Source: Photobacterium arenosum (lineage in GTDB: Bacteria; Pseudomonadota; Gammaproteobacteria; Enterobacterales; Vibrionaceae). From it: a stretch of 64,000 nt of DNA. The translations under genes and the position numbers were made by a program. Within the stretch, counting starts at the first letter, position 1, and the number at the start of each line of letters is the position of its first letter. Of this stretch, positions 53,468 to 63,300 are shown one piece after another. The stretch lies in NCBI RefSeq assembly GCF_014841115.1, contig NZ_JACYTP010000011.1, positions 62,001-126,000 of the forward strand. Reading direction: 5' to 3'. The notes below the pieces were generated by a model. It was not told where the DNA came from. It was given only the letters and a program-made list of their open reading frames with translations, and did not search any database.

Positions 53468-53496
53468 GTCAGCCAGAGCGGTGAGCTCTGGCTGAC
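53468..53496 (+). terminator. Strong hairpin terminator
   Basis: GTCAGCCAGAGC (53468-53479) pairs perfectly with GCTCTGGCTGAC (53485-53496), 5-base loop, then ATGTTATTTGATTTT. Located 6 bases after the 58-residue ORF; it separates it from the NRPS region. Confidence 0.8.
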
Positions 53497-53546
53497 ATGT
53501 TATTTGATTTTACTAAAGATAGGTGAAGAGGTTTTGAGCTAGCTGT

Positions 53547-54533
53547 TTAGGAAAGAAAATCGTTTTTTTTGACCATGTTGGCCATGATGACGGATATTTT
53601 TCTGTCACCTTCGAATGGATCTCTTCCATGCGCCGTGAGCATATTGTCAAGCATCAAAATATCATTCCTACGCCACTTGAATCTCACTGCGTATTTGTCA
53701 AAAGCTTGCTTAACTAAGTTCATATCGGAATCACAGATAACAGAACCATCACCGTAAAAAACATTTCTTGGCATCATGTCTGATCCAAACATTTCTTCCA
53801 TACTGTCGCGTGTTTTGGTATCTAGGAAGGATACATGATGTAACTGCACTTGGTTGAAAAAGACATTTTCCTGTGTGATGGGGTGAGTGATAGTACCAGG
53901 GGAAATTGTACTGATTTGTAACTCCCCGTTATCCAGCCACTTAAAATTGTATCCCTGCTCTATGCATCTTTTTGAGGCTTCGTCTTTATCTGATGTCATG
54001 AAAAAGCTTTGCCAGCTTACATCGAGGTAGTCTTTAAAAGTACGAACATATGCTAATTTTTTTATCGTGAACTTATCAACGAGTTTTGCTGGTAGTTCGT
54101 TGAGAACTTTTCGGCAGTCTACGATAGGTGTGGCTCCACCTTTTTCTGCGACTTTTAAGCAATGGAAAAATTGATACTGAGGCCAAGACGGCATATGAGC
54201 ACTTTCATTGTGAAACAGTATGGGTTTGTGGTTTGGATAAGGTGTGGACTTATAGACGCCGGATGAATTTGACTCTTTAGGTAAGTCAGTATAATCGCTA
54301 TACGGTTTGAAATTCAGAAGCCTAACAAAATCTTCAAATAAATCAGGTGAGGAAATAGGAAAGTTTCTGAAAATAAGAGCTGGGAAGTGATGCAAATCGG
54401 ATAACACCTCTTCTCTATTGGCTTCAACCCAAAGCTTTATAATAGTGTTGGCCTGATCATTATCTTTGTTGTGACTATTATAACTATAGCCTTTTATACC
54501 ACTTTCATTATCTATAAAGGAATTGATGCTCAT
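53547..54533 (-). CDS. SyrP/TauD-type Fe(II)/2-oxoglutarate dioxygenase
   Basis: 328 residues. Iron ligands HxE (FHNESAHMPSW) and distal His in MLTAHGRDPF, with Arg after it for 2-oxoglutarate (DRKISVIMANM). This is the TauD/SyrP clade, usually found in peptide natural-product clusters, where members hydroxylate amino acids, often while bound to a carrier protein. It is divergent from the methyltransferase and NRPS genes and AT-rich like them, so it is probably part of the same cluster. ATG 54533 is the start. The substrate is unknown. Confidence 0.82.
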   Translation of the reverse strand: MSINSFIDNESGIKGYSYNSHNKDNDQANTIIKLWVEANREEVLSDLHHFPALIFRNFPISSPDLFEDFVRLLNFKPYSDYTDLPKESNSSGVYKSTPYPNHKPILFHNESAHMPSWPQYQFFHCLKVAEKGGATPIVDCRKVLNELPAKLVDKFTIKKLAYVRTFKDYLDVSWQSFFMTSDKDEASKRCIEQGYNFKWLDNGELQISTISPGTITHPITQENVFFNQVQLHHVSFLDTKTRDSMEEMFGSDMMPRNVFYGDGSVICDSDMNLVKQAFDKYAVRFKWRRNDILMLDNMLTAHGRDPFEGDRKISVIMANMVKKNDFLS

Positions 54534-55174
54534 GTACTAAGCCTCTGTGAAATGAAACGAATGCCGTGATTTGTAAGTTAATATATCTCACATTAAATTT
54601 TTCTTAAAGAATTAAGTTGATTAAGTTTGCTTTGTTTCCGCTTTCTTTATCTGTTGATTGTCAAAGTTATTTGTTGAAAATTAGGCTTTAGTAACAAAAA
54701 TGGTAAATAAACTTTTATTTCAAAATGCGTTTATTTGTTGGTTGTTTTATCTGGGTTTTTTATCTTTTGTGTTATTTACTATTTATTTTTCAAATAATTT
54801 GAAGTTTTATTTTGAACTCCATGATTGATTTCGTTGTGGGTTGATAGTCTTTTTTTATACTTGTCTTATGATCTTTTATTTTGCTTTTTTGGTTTAAGTG
54901 TTTATTTCGGTCTTAAATTTCACTATTTAATGGTGTATTTATCTTTATTTGTTGTCTTTGTTTTTCCTGATGTTAGTAACAGATTTCATTATTTATACTC
55001 CACTGCATTATCGATTCTGGTTATGATGATTTTGTAAGCTTTGTTTACGCTACTAAGAATCTTTTATCGTTGATATGTATAACTTCAACCTTGTGTCTGG
55101 GTGATTTTGTTAAATGAACAACATTTTATACTGAAAACACTAAAATTTTGGTGAGTGATACTTCGGAGGCGCGG
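54534..55174. other. AT-rich divergent intergenic region with degenerate hydrophobic frames
   Basis: 641 bp, extremely AT-rich. ATG 54700 opens a 42-residue hydrophobic frame (to 54828), overlapped by a 70-residue hydrophobic frame from TTG 54825 to 55037. Neither has a convincing ribosome binding site. They may be remnants of one frameshifted membrane protein or noise from T-rich DNA. The region must contain the divergent promoters for the oxygenase and methyltransferase genes. Confidence 0.4.
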
Positions 55175-56170
55175 ATGGATGCAGCAGACAGTTTCAATGG
55201 CTACTTAACAACAAACCTAGCATTTTTATTAACAGAGGTTGATTTCTGGCAGGTCTTTGATGACGAGCTTCGATTTGCCAGTAGTCAAGTAGTACTGGAC
55301 CATTTAGAACGTTATCAACATTTGCTTCCATTCACAGTTAATGAACTGCTGTCATTTACGGTGAAACTTGGCATCGTCGAAAAGTCGCAGAATACTAAGT
55401 TTATGCTCACCGACCTTGGACGTAGCTGGGCAACCTATTCTGCTTTTAGTACATGGTTGGTTGGCGGCTATGGAGACTACATCCGAAGAAGTATTTTGGA
55501 TGGTACTCAATCGGCTGCACGAGAAGCGATTAATGGACATTATGTTGCGGTAGGCTCGCAAATGGCAAATTCGGCTTTTATGTTGGATGCGTATATCAAT
55601 GTGCTTAAGGAGTATCAGCCCCGTTATATTGTTGATTTAGGTTGTGGTGTTGGGAAACGCTTGATTCATGCAGTTGAAGAAGTTAGTACTTGTCGTGCAA
55701 TTGGTGTAGATATTAATGCTGAAGCAATAAAGGCTGCTGCGGAACTGGTTGCACAGCATGGTGTTAGTGCGCAGATAAAACTCATACAGGGAGATGCATT
55801 AGCGGTCGCTGATGAAGTGAGAGGTGCTATTGGCAATGATCTTGATGTTGTAATGTCTTTCATGTCTATGCACGATCTTTTTAATATCTATGGTCCTGAG
55901 GAAGCTGCCAGAAAAGTGGTCAAAGAGTTTGGCCAGCCAAAATACATCTGGGTTGCAGATACGGTTAAAGCAAAAAATGATGATATACAAGTAAAAGAAA
56001 TCTTCTCAAATGGATTTGAGATGGTGCATGCAATGCAACAGATAAACATTTTTCCGGAAGAAACATATATTCATGCTTTTAATTTTGCTGGTGCTGAATT
56101 AATAGATAAACAGTATCTCAATGTCCCTAATACATATCTAATGATATTTAAGGTACTAGAGAGCAAATAA
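55175..56170 (+). CDS. SAM-dependent C-methyltransferase, MppJ/MrsA-like (alpha-keto acid beta-methylation)
   Basis: 331 residues from ATG 55175, which has GGAGG 5 bases upstream; an in-frame TTG at 55148 is less likely. An N-terminal winged-helix dimerisation domain precedes a Rossmann domain with motif I IVDLGCGVGKR and DIN for SAM. His233 (SFMSMHDLF) and His285 (EMVHAMQ) are 52 residues apart, like the two iron-binding histidines I recall for MppJ, a phenylpyruvate C3-methyltransferase. The adjacent aminotransferase suggests it methylates a 2-oxoacid, for example phenylpyruvate or an arginine-derived ketoacid. The exact substrate is not readable. Confidence 0.8.
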   Translation: MDAADSFNGYLTTNLAFLLTEVDFWQVFDDELRFASSQVVLDHLERYQHLLPFTVNELLSFTVKLGIVEKSQNTKFMLTDLGRSWATYSAFSTWLVGGYGDYIRRSILDGTQSAAREAINGHYVAVGSQMANSAFMLDAYINVLKEYQPRYIVDLGCGVGKRLIHAVEEVSTCRAIGVDINAEAIKAAAELVAQHGVSAQIKLIQGDALAVADEVRGAIGNDLDVVMSFMSMHDLFNIYGPEEAARKVVKEFGQPKYIWVADTVKAKNDDIQVKEIFSNGFEMVHAMQQINIFPEETYIHAFNFAGAELIDKQYLNVPNTYLMIFKVLESK

Positions 56171-56173
56171 TTT

Positions 56174-57223
56174 ATGACTATTATACGAAATTACAATGAG
56201 AATAGTGATGATGTTTTACATCGTTTGCACATGAGCGAAGTTGGAAGCTACCCAACAAAAGACATTGAAAACACGCTATTAAATGCTATTGAAAAGACAG
56301 GGTTATACCCTGATCCTACTTCCCGGGAGCTTGTAGAGGTTATTGCGAATTACCATGGATTGCAGTCTGATAATATATTTGTAGGTAATGGTCTTGATGA
56401 AGTGATTTTTTTGCTTTGCTGCGCTTATTTAAAACATGGTAAAAAGGCTATGTTCAGCGATGCAACGTACCCAGGCTATGCTATGTCTACCAATATTCAT
56501 GGTGGGGTGGGAATATCTGTTCCTTTGAGAGATTTTCATATCTGTGTCACAGAATATAGATCCACTCTACAATTGAACCCAGACGTAACACTTGCGTTTA
56601 TTTGCAACCCTCATAATCCATGTGGAACTGTTCTTGATAGAAGTGCTATTCTCGAGCTTGTTCGTTATTTTAATAAATTTGGTGTAATCGTTGTTGTTGA
56701 TGAGGCTTATATTGATTTTATTGGTAGTGAAATTTATAGCGTTATAAATGACATCAATGAACATCCTAATTTAATCGTTCTCCGAAGCTTATCAAAAACA
56801 CATGCTTTATCTGGGTTAAGGTTAGGTTATGCAGTATCAAAAAAAGAAAACCTTTCGGTAATTTTTAATGTCGCAAAAGCGTTACCCTTTAGGGTTAATG
56901 CAATAGCACAAAAAGTAGGTGTTATTGCATTGAAAGACAAAGTGAGGCATCAAACTATTATTGATAATTCGAAGGGATATACATCAGAGGTAATGAGTGT
57001 TTTTCGAAGTCTTGATATAGATTTTATTCCTTCTGAGACAAATTTTGTACTTTTTAACCACCGATCTGTATGTGATGAATTTATAGATAAGTTACAGGCT
57101 ATGGGTGTTCATGTAAGAGATTGTGATTTGTTTGGTTTGCCTGGGTGGGCGAGAGTATCTTTTATATCACAAAGTGATGTTGATGTATTTTGTCAGGCTT
57201 TGAGGAAATATCACGGTTACTGA
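56174..57223 (+). CDS. PLP-dependent aminotransferase, HisC-like class I/II
   Basis: 349 residues. Fold-type I aminotransferase with NPHNPCGT, VVVDEAYIDF, PLP-lysine in LRSLSKTHALSGLRLGYA and C-terminal WARVSFIS with the Arg that binds the carboxylate. It begins 3 bases after the methyltransferase stop, so both are cotranslated. Together with it, the enzyme could transaminate the beta-methyl 2-oxoacid to a beta-methyl amino acid, as MrsB does in 3-methylarginine synthesis. AT-rich like the rest of the cluster. Confidence 0.85.
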   Translation: MTIIRNYNENSDDVLHRLHMSEVGSYPTKDIENTLLNAIEKTGLYPDPTSRELVEVIANYHGLQSDNIFVGNGLDEVIFLLCCAYLKHGKKAMFSDATYPGYAMSTNIHGGVGISVPLRDFHICVTEYRSTLQLNPDVTLAFICNPHNPCGTVLDRSAILELVRYFNKFGVIVVVDEAYIDFIGSEIYSVINDINEHPNLIVLRSLSKTHALSGLRLGYAVSKKENLSVIFNVAKALPFRVNAIAQKVGVIALKDKVRHQTIIDNSKGYTSEVMSVFRSLDIDFIPSETNFVLFNHRSVCDEFIDKLQAMGVHVRDCDLFGLPGWARVSFISQSDVDVFCQALRKYHGY

Positions 57224-57308
57224 TTTTCTGTGAACCATTGAATGCGATTATAGTCAGGCGTGTATAGCATAGCCTAATAGGTTGTTAGTTGGCTTGATGC
57301 TGCATCGC

Positions 57309-57330
57309 CTCAAGAATGATGTTTTGAGGA
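57309..57330 (+). promoter_or_regulatory. Hairpin enclosing the NRPS Shine-Dalgarno
   Basis: CCTCAA (57309-57314) pairs with TTGAGG (57325-57330), which contains the GAGG of the ribosome binding site 7 bases before the NRPS ATG. A 6-bp stem could modulate translation; this is an inference. Confidence 0.3.
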
Positions 57331-57337
57331 AATTAAG

Positions 57338-60300
57338 ATGTATAATAATTTAAGCAATGAGTACGTATTAAGTGATAATAATACTGATTCATACGTATTG
57401 CCAACTGATATAACACCATTTTTTTCTGAGGGGAAGGATGATGAAATATACTCTGGAAAAAGCGAACTGTCCATAGAGTTATCTGGAGATAAACTCAGTG
57501 ATATTTTATCAATTTGTGGCGGGGACATAAAAAAAGTTAATACTTTTCTAAAAGTGATCTGGCATAAAATATTGCATGTATACTCGCAGGATAACTGCAC
57601 CGTTACCCTGAATTATGAAAAAAATGATGACTCTAAAGATAATTTTACATGGTGTAGTTATGACTGGGGTGAAAATGAATCATTGCTCACTGTTTCATTG
57701 ACTGAGAACGTAACTCACTCTAGAGTTATGAGCCAGAATGATATTTTTGGTGATGAATACTGTAAAAATAAAGTCAAACCCTTTTTTGTTATTAGAAATA
57801 TTTTCGGTAAGTCAGAAAAACCTGATTTTACTGTGTGTCAACCTATTATGGTAGATATAAAAATAGATAATAATAATATTGAGATAACAATGTGTTTTGA
57901 TAAACGGTATATCTCGCTAATCACAGCAACAAAATTGATTGAACTTTATGAAAGTATTTTAAATCAGATTATTCAATCCCCAGAGAAAAAGCATGCAGAA
58001 CTTGTATGTTTATCGGAAAAAGATTGTAGCCAACAGTTATTAGACTGGGGCACAGTGAGTCAGGATTTTCCTTTGAATGTCACTGCCCATAAAATTTTCG
58101 AAATGAAAGTGGAAGAAAATCCTGAAAAAATAGCTCTCGTTTTTCAAGAAACATCTGTTACTTATAGAGAGCTAAATGAACGAGCTAATATTCTTGCTCA
58201 TAGAATACAGAACAACTATTTGGCGCGATTTGGTAAAAGTGTATCGGAAGATACATTAATTGGTTTGTACTTTGACCGCAGTATCGAAATGGTTATTTCA
58301 ATATTGGCAGTATTGAAGGCTGGAGGTGCTTATTTACCTCTTTCAACTGATCACCCTAAAGCTTATTTAGAGCAAATAATTTCTGATGTAAATCTTGATT
58401 TAATTATTGCACATGAATTTTTTTCGGAAGACCTTAATTCTATTTTAAATAATTTTGATAATCATGTTGAAGTTATTAATCCGATTTTGTATGGTTGTGA
58501 AAATTCAGATTTCATTAATAACCCTGTTTCTTCATCGCATTGTAATAGTCTCGCTTATGTTATTTTTACATCAGGTACCACGGGTAAACCTAAAGGGGTA
58601 ATGGTTGAGCATAAAAATTTAGTTAATCTTATTTGTGGCCAGATAAATACTTATAATCTGACAGATAATGAAACTGTAATGTGGTGGCCTCCATATCACT
58701 TTGATGGTTCTGTTGATGTTCTCTTTATGACACTTCTTCATGGGGCTAGACTGATAATTCCCAGTACTGAGAGTATCCATTCTATTGAGCAGATGAGAAC
58801 GCTTGTTAAACGTTATCAGGTGACTCATTTTGCTGCCACTCCTACGTATTTATCTGCATTAGGACGGGGCGATTTTGATGCTAGTCTGAAATGGGTTATA
58901 AGCGCGGGTGAGCAATGTTCGCAGGCAATAAAAGATAGCTGGAAGGAAAGGTTAGTTAATGTTTATGGGCCTACAGAAACAACTGCTGTTTCTGTAAGGA
59001 GTACAGATATTGGCTCATCTGCTGAGGTTAACCGGATTGGTAGACCAGTGGCGAATGCAAAACTGTATGTACTTAATGATAATTTGCAGTTACTGCCGCA
59101 AGGTGCAATTGGAGAGTTGTATATAGGTGGCGCTGGTGTATCACGAGGGTATTGGAATCAACCTACGTTAACTGCAGATCGTTTTTTAAACGATCCATTT
59201 GCTACGGATGAAGAAATTGCGAAGGGATATAACCGAATGTACCGTACAGGAGATATGGTACGTTGGTTATTTGATGGTAATCTAGAATATGTTTCCCGTA
59301 AAGATTTACAGGTAAAGATACGAGGTTATCGTATCGAGTTGAGTGAAATTGAAAGTGCACTTTTGACTTATGAAGGCGTAAAGCAAGCTGCAGTGATTAC
59401 TCAGGGTCAGGGTGAGATGAAATACCTTTCAGCCTATTTAATAGGTGACGATAACACTAAGTTAAATATAAGTGAAATACGCAATAGCTTATCGGAAATA
59501 CTACCTGAATATATGTTACCATCTGCTTTTTTACAGCTAGATAGTTTGCCTGTGACTTTGAACGGCAAGTTGGACTGGAGAGCATTGCCTGTTCCTGTTT
59601 CAAATGAAAACCATGACATCACCCCGCCAAGAAATGAAAAAGAAAAAATATTATGTGAGTCACTGCAACACTTTCTGGGATATAACAAGGTTGGTATTCA
59701 TGCAAACTTTTTTGAAATGGGTGGAAACTCAATTATCGCGATTCGTGCTGCAGCAGATTGGCAAGAAAAATTGGGTATAAAAGTTGATGTGGCAACTATA
59801 ATATCTCAACAGTCTGTTGCCGTTATTGCTGAAAATTTGGGCAGTGAACTATCAGCCAGTATTGTTGCTCAAAATCTATCTTCGTGCCCTCTGTCATCAT
59901 CGCAAAAAGGGCTGTATTTTTTTGAGCAACTTGAAAATGGGGCGAAGGCGTATCATGTTCCGCAGTTAATAAAATTGAATAAAAGCGTTGATCTCCTGTT
60001 ACTTCAGGATTGTATTTCAATACTAGTAGAACGGCATGCTATTTTGAGGACATGTTTTGGCACAGTTGACAATGAGGAGGTACAGTATTTAACGGATCAG
60101 TGGCCAAGCTTGAATTATACGAATACTCTCACGCAGAAATCGTTCTGGGAACAGGTTAAGAAGGATATTGATGCCCCTTTTAAATTAGCAAGTGAGCCAG
60201 GGTTCAGGCTATGTGGGTATGATGTAGAAGGTCAACGTTACTTACTCTTCACCTGGCATCATATTGCCTGTGATGGCTGGTCTACAGAGGTTTTCTTTAA

Positions 60301-63300
60301 TGAACTGAGTCACATCTATAAGTCTTTGATGGATGGGGAGTGCTATCAGTTACCCTCGTTGCCGATTAGCTATTTCGATTATGTTGTCTGGCAGGAAAAT
60401 CAGCTGACAACGGATGAAAGTAAAATACATAGTGACTATTGGACAGATGCATTAAGTGGTGCACAAGATCTAATCATGCCGTTGACGTATCCTCGCCCTG
60501 CTGTATTTGACTACAAAGGGGGTGAAGAGGTCTTTCGGTTGAGTGAGCTTTTGTCTTCCCAGCTAAAAGCGCTAGCGAGAAAGTATAAAGTTTCATTAAA
60601 CACGGTAATGCTCTCAGGATTTTATATTTTACTCAGCCGTTTATCGGGTCAGTATGATATTACAATTGGTATTCCTTCTGATAACAGGGAGCATAGACAA
60701 ACCCATGGTGTGATGGGGTTGTTTGTAAATCCGTTACCTATTCGCCTTCAGGCTTCAGCACAGGTTGCAATTTCTGAACTGATTCATTCAGTCCATCAAT
60801 CGCTTACCCTGGGTAAAGCTCATCAAGATTTACCTTTCGATAAAATTTTAAATGTGGCCCATACAGAGCGAGAAGCATCGAAACATCCTTTGTTTCAGGT
60901 TATGTTTAACGGCCATGATTTTTTAAATGGCATTAGTAATAGTGAACCACTTTTCCAGCATATTCCTATGAGTGAGCAAGCCGTACAGCATTATGCACAG
61001 TTTGATTTGAATGTCACTGTAGGGTGGGCCGAGAAAGAGATACAAGGTACTTTCAATTTTGCATCCAGCCTTTTTTCTCGTGCTGATATTAAGCGTTACG
61101 TCGAAATGTATCGAAGAGTGTTGCAGAAAATCGTAGCGCCGGAATCAGAGTACCTGTCTGATGTCGATATGTTGGAGGTAGGAGAAAGGCAACATTTATT
61201 AGGAATAACAAAAGCGCAATACACTAAGGTGTTTGTCGACTCTCAGTTAACGGTTCAGCAACGTTTTCAAGAGCAGGTACGACGTGCTCCTTTAGCAGAA
61301 GCGATTGAATTTGATGGGCATATTCTGACTTATCAGGAACTGTACCTTAAAGCTTGCCAGGTCGCGAATTTGTTGCACTCAAAATGTCCATCTCCCCATG
61401 TCGGCATTTATATGACCCGTTCCTTAGAGATGGTGATCGCGATATGGGGTACTTTATTCGCGGGTAAAGCCTATGTGCCAATGGAACCGGATCAACCTCA
61501 CAGTCGGACTGAACTGTTAGCTAATCAAGCCCAGGTCGGATTGTTGTTATGTAATAGTGATACCTATCACCAGGCCATGACGATATCGGTCGAGTCTTTG
61601 CTAATTGATGTCAATGCCAATCCGTTATCTGATTCAACACACCTTTCTGACAGGCAATACCAATCTGATAGCCTCGCTTACATCATCTTCACTTCTGGAT
61701 CAACAGGTCAGCCGAAAGGGGTAATGGTTGCTCATCAGGCTTTAACGAACCGGATTGACTGGATGCAGCGGCAATATTCTTTATTGGCCAGTGATACCGT
61801 TTTGCAAAAGACGCCATTTAGTTTTGATGTCTCAGTCTGGGAGTTCATCTGGCCATTAGTGGCTGGAGCAAAGTTGGTGATAGCAAAGCCTGGAGGTCAT
61901 CGTGATGCGCATTATCTGGCAGAGCTTATACAGGTAAAAAAAATAACAACACTGCATTTCGTGCCATCTATGTTACGTGCCATGTTGGATAGTGGCTGCT
62001 GGCAGGGATGTGATTCTGTACAGCGGGTATTCTGCAGTGGCGAGGCTTTATCGCCTGAACTTTGTGACCGATTTTTTCATTCGGGTACTCGAAGTGAATT
62101 GCATAACTTGTATGGGCCGACTGAAGCCGCTATTGATGTGTCATTTTGGCAATGCGAACCGTCAAAGACATATAAAACAGTTCCTATTGGCCGTCCTATT
62201 CAGAATATTCGGTTGCTGGTGCTTGATCCTGATTTGAATCTTGTTCCAACCGGCTGCCAGGGTGAATTATATATCTCAGGAATTGGTCTGGCGGAAGGCT
62301 ATTGCGGACAACCGGAACTGACTGCGGCCTCATTTATTGCATCACCATTCGATGAACTACAAGGTGAGCGGCTCTATAAAACAGGCGATTTAGCCAGATG
62401 GGTTGCACATTCTGAGTTAGAAACGAATGGGACAGTACGGCCGGCATATCTGGAGTATCTGGGGCGAAAAGATCATCAGGTGAAGCTTCGTGGACATCGA
62501 ATAGAACTGGGTGAAATAGAACATCAGATAAACAGACTGGATGGTGTTCAAGCATGTGCAGTTGTACTCAAGCAGGTTGGTGATAATGATCAACTGGTTG
62601 TTTATCATATCGGAAACGCTGAAAACACATTTATTCAGACCAGATTAGCTGAGATATTGCCTGACTATATGGTTCCTAAGATTTATCAGGCGGTAGATCA
62701 TTTTCCTTTATCTGCGAATGGCAAGCTGAACAGAAAGGCATTACTTGATGTTGAGATAAATATTGAGACTAGTGCCGTTAGTCCAGAAACACCGGAGCAG
62801 GCCATTTTATGCGATATTTGGAAAACGGTGTTAGGGGTTGAATCTGTCAGTATTACGGATAATTTTTTTGCGTTAGGTGGTGATTCCATTCTTTCTATTC
62901 AGGTTGTTTCTTTAGCGAAACGACGTCACTTAGAATTTAGTGTGCAGGATTTATTTATTGCACAAACGATTGAAAAACTATCAGAGAAAATAATATCTAA
63001 ACAAACGAAAGTTATTGAAAGTGAAGTGGATGGTGAGCAAGTATTATTGCCAGCGCAAGCGCACTTTTTCTCATCGGCGCACACTGATCTGACTCATTAT
63101 AACCAGTCAATGCTACTTGAATTATCTGTACATCTGACGAGTGAGCAGTTGGCATGTATTGTTTCTTATCTCGTATCCAGGCACGATGTTCTTAGGCTTC
63201 ATTTCCATAAAAAGAATGAACAATGGACCGGAACATATCAAACCTATACAAAAGTCCAGCTTGAGCAAACATGGTCTGTTGTTTCTGTTCAGCCGGATCA

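Noticed and set aside
54825-55037. 70-residue hydrophobic ORF as a real gene
   Set aside because: TTG start without a ribosome binding site in very T-rich DNA; kept only as a possible remnant.
61977-62237. 86-residue ORF in the NRPS region
   Set aside because: A shadow of the NRPS A2 domain in another frame; the large frame is continuous through it.
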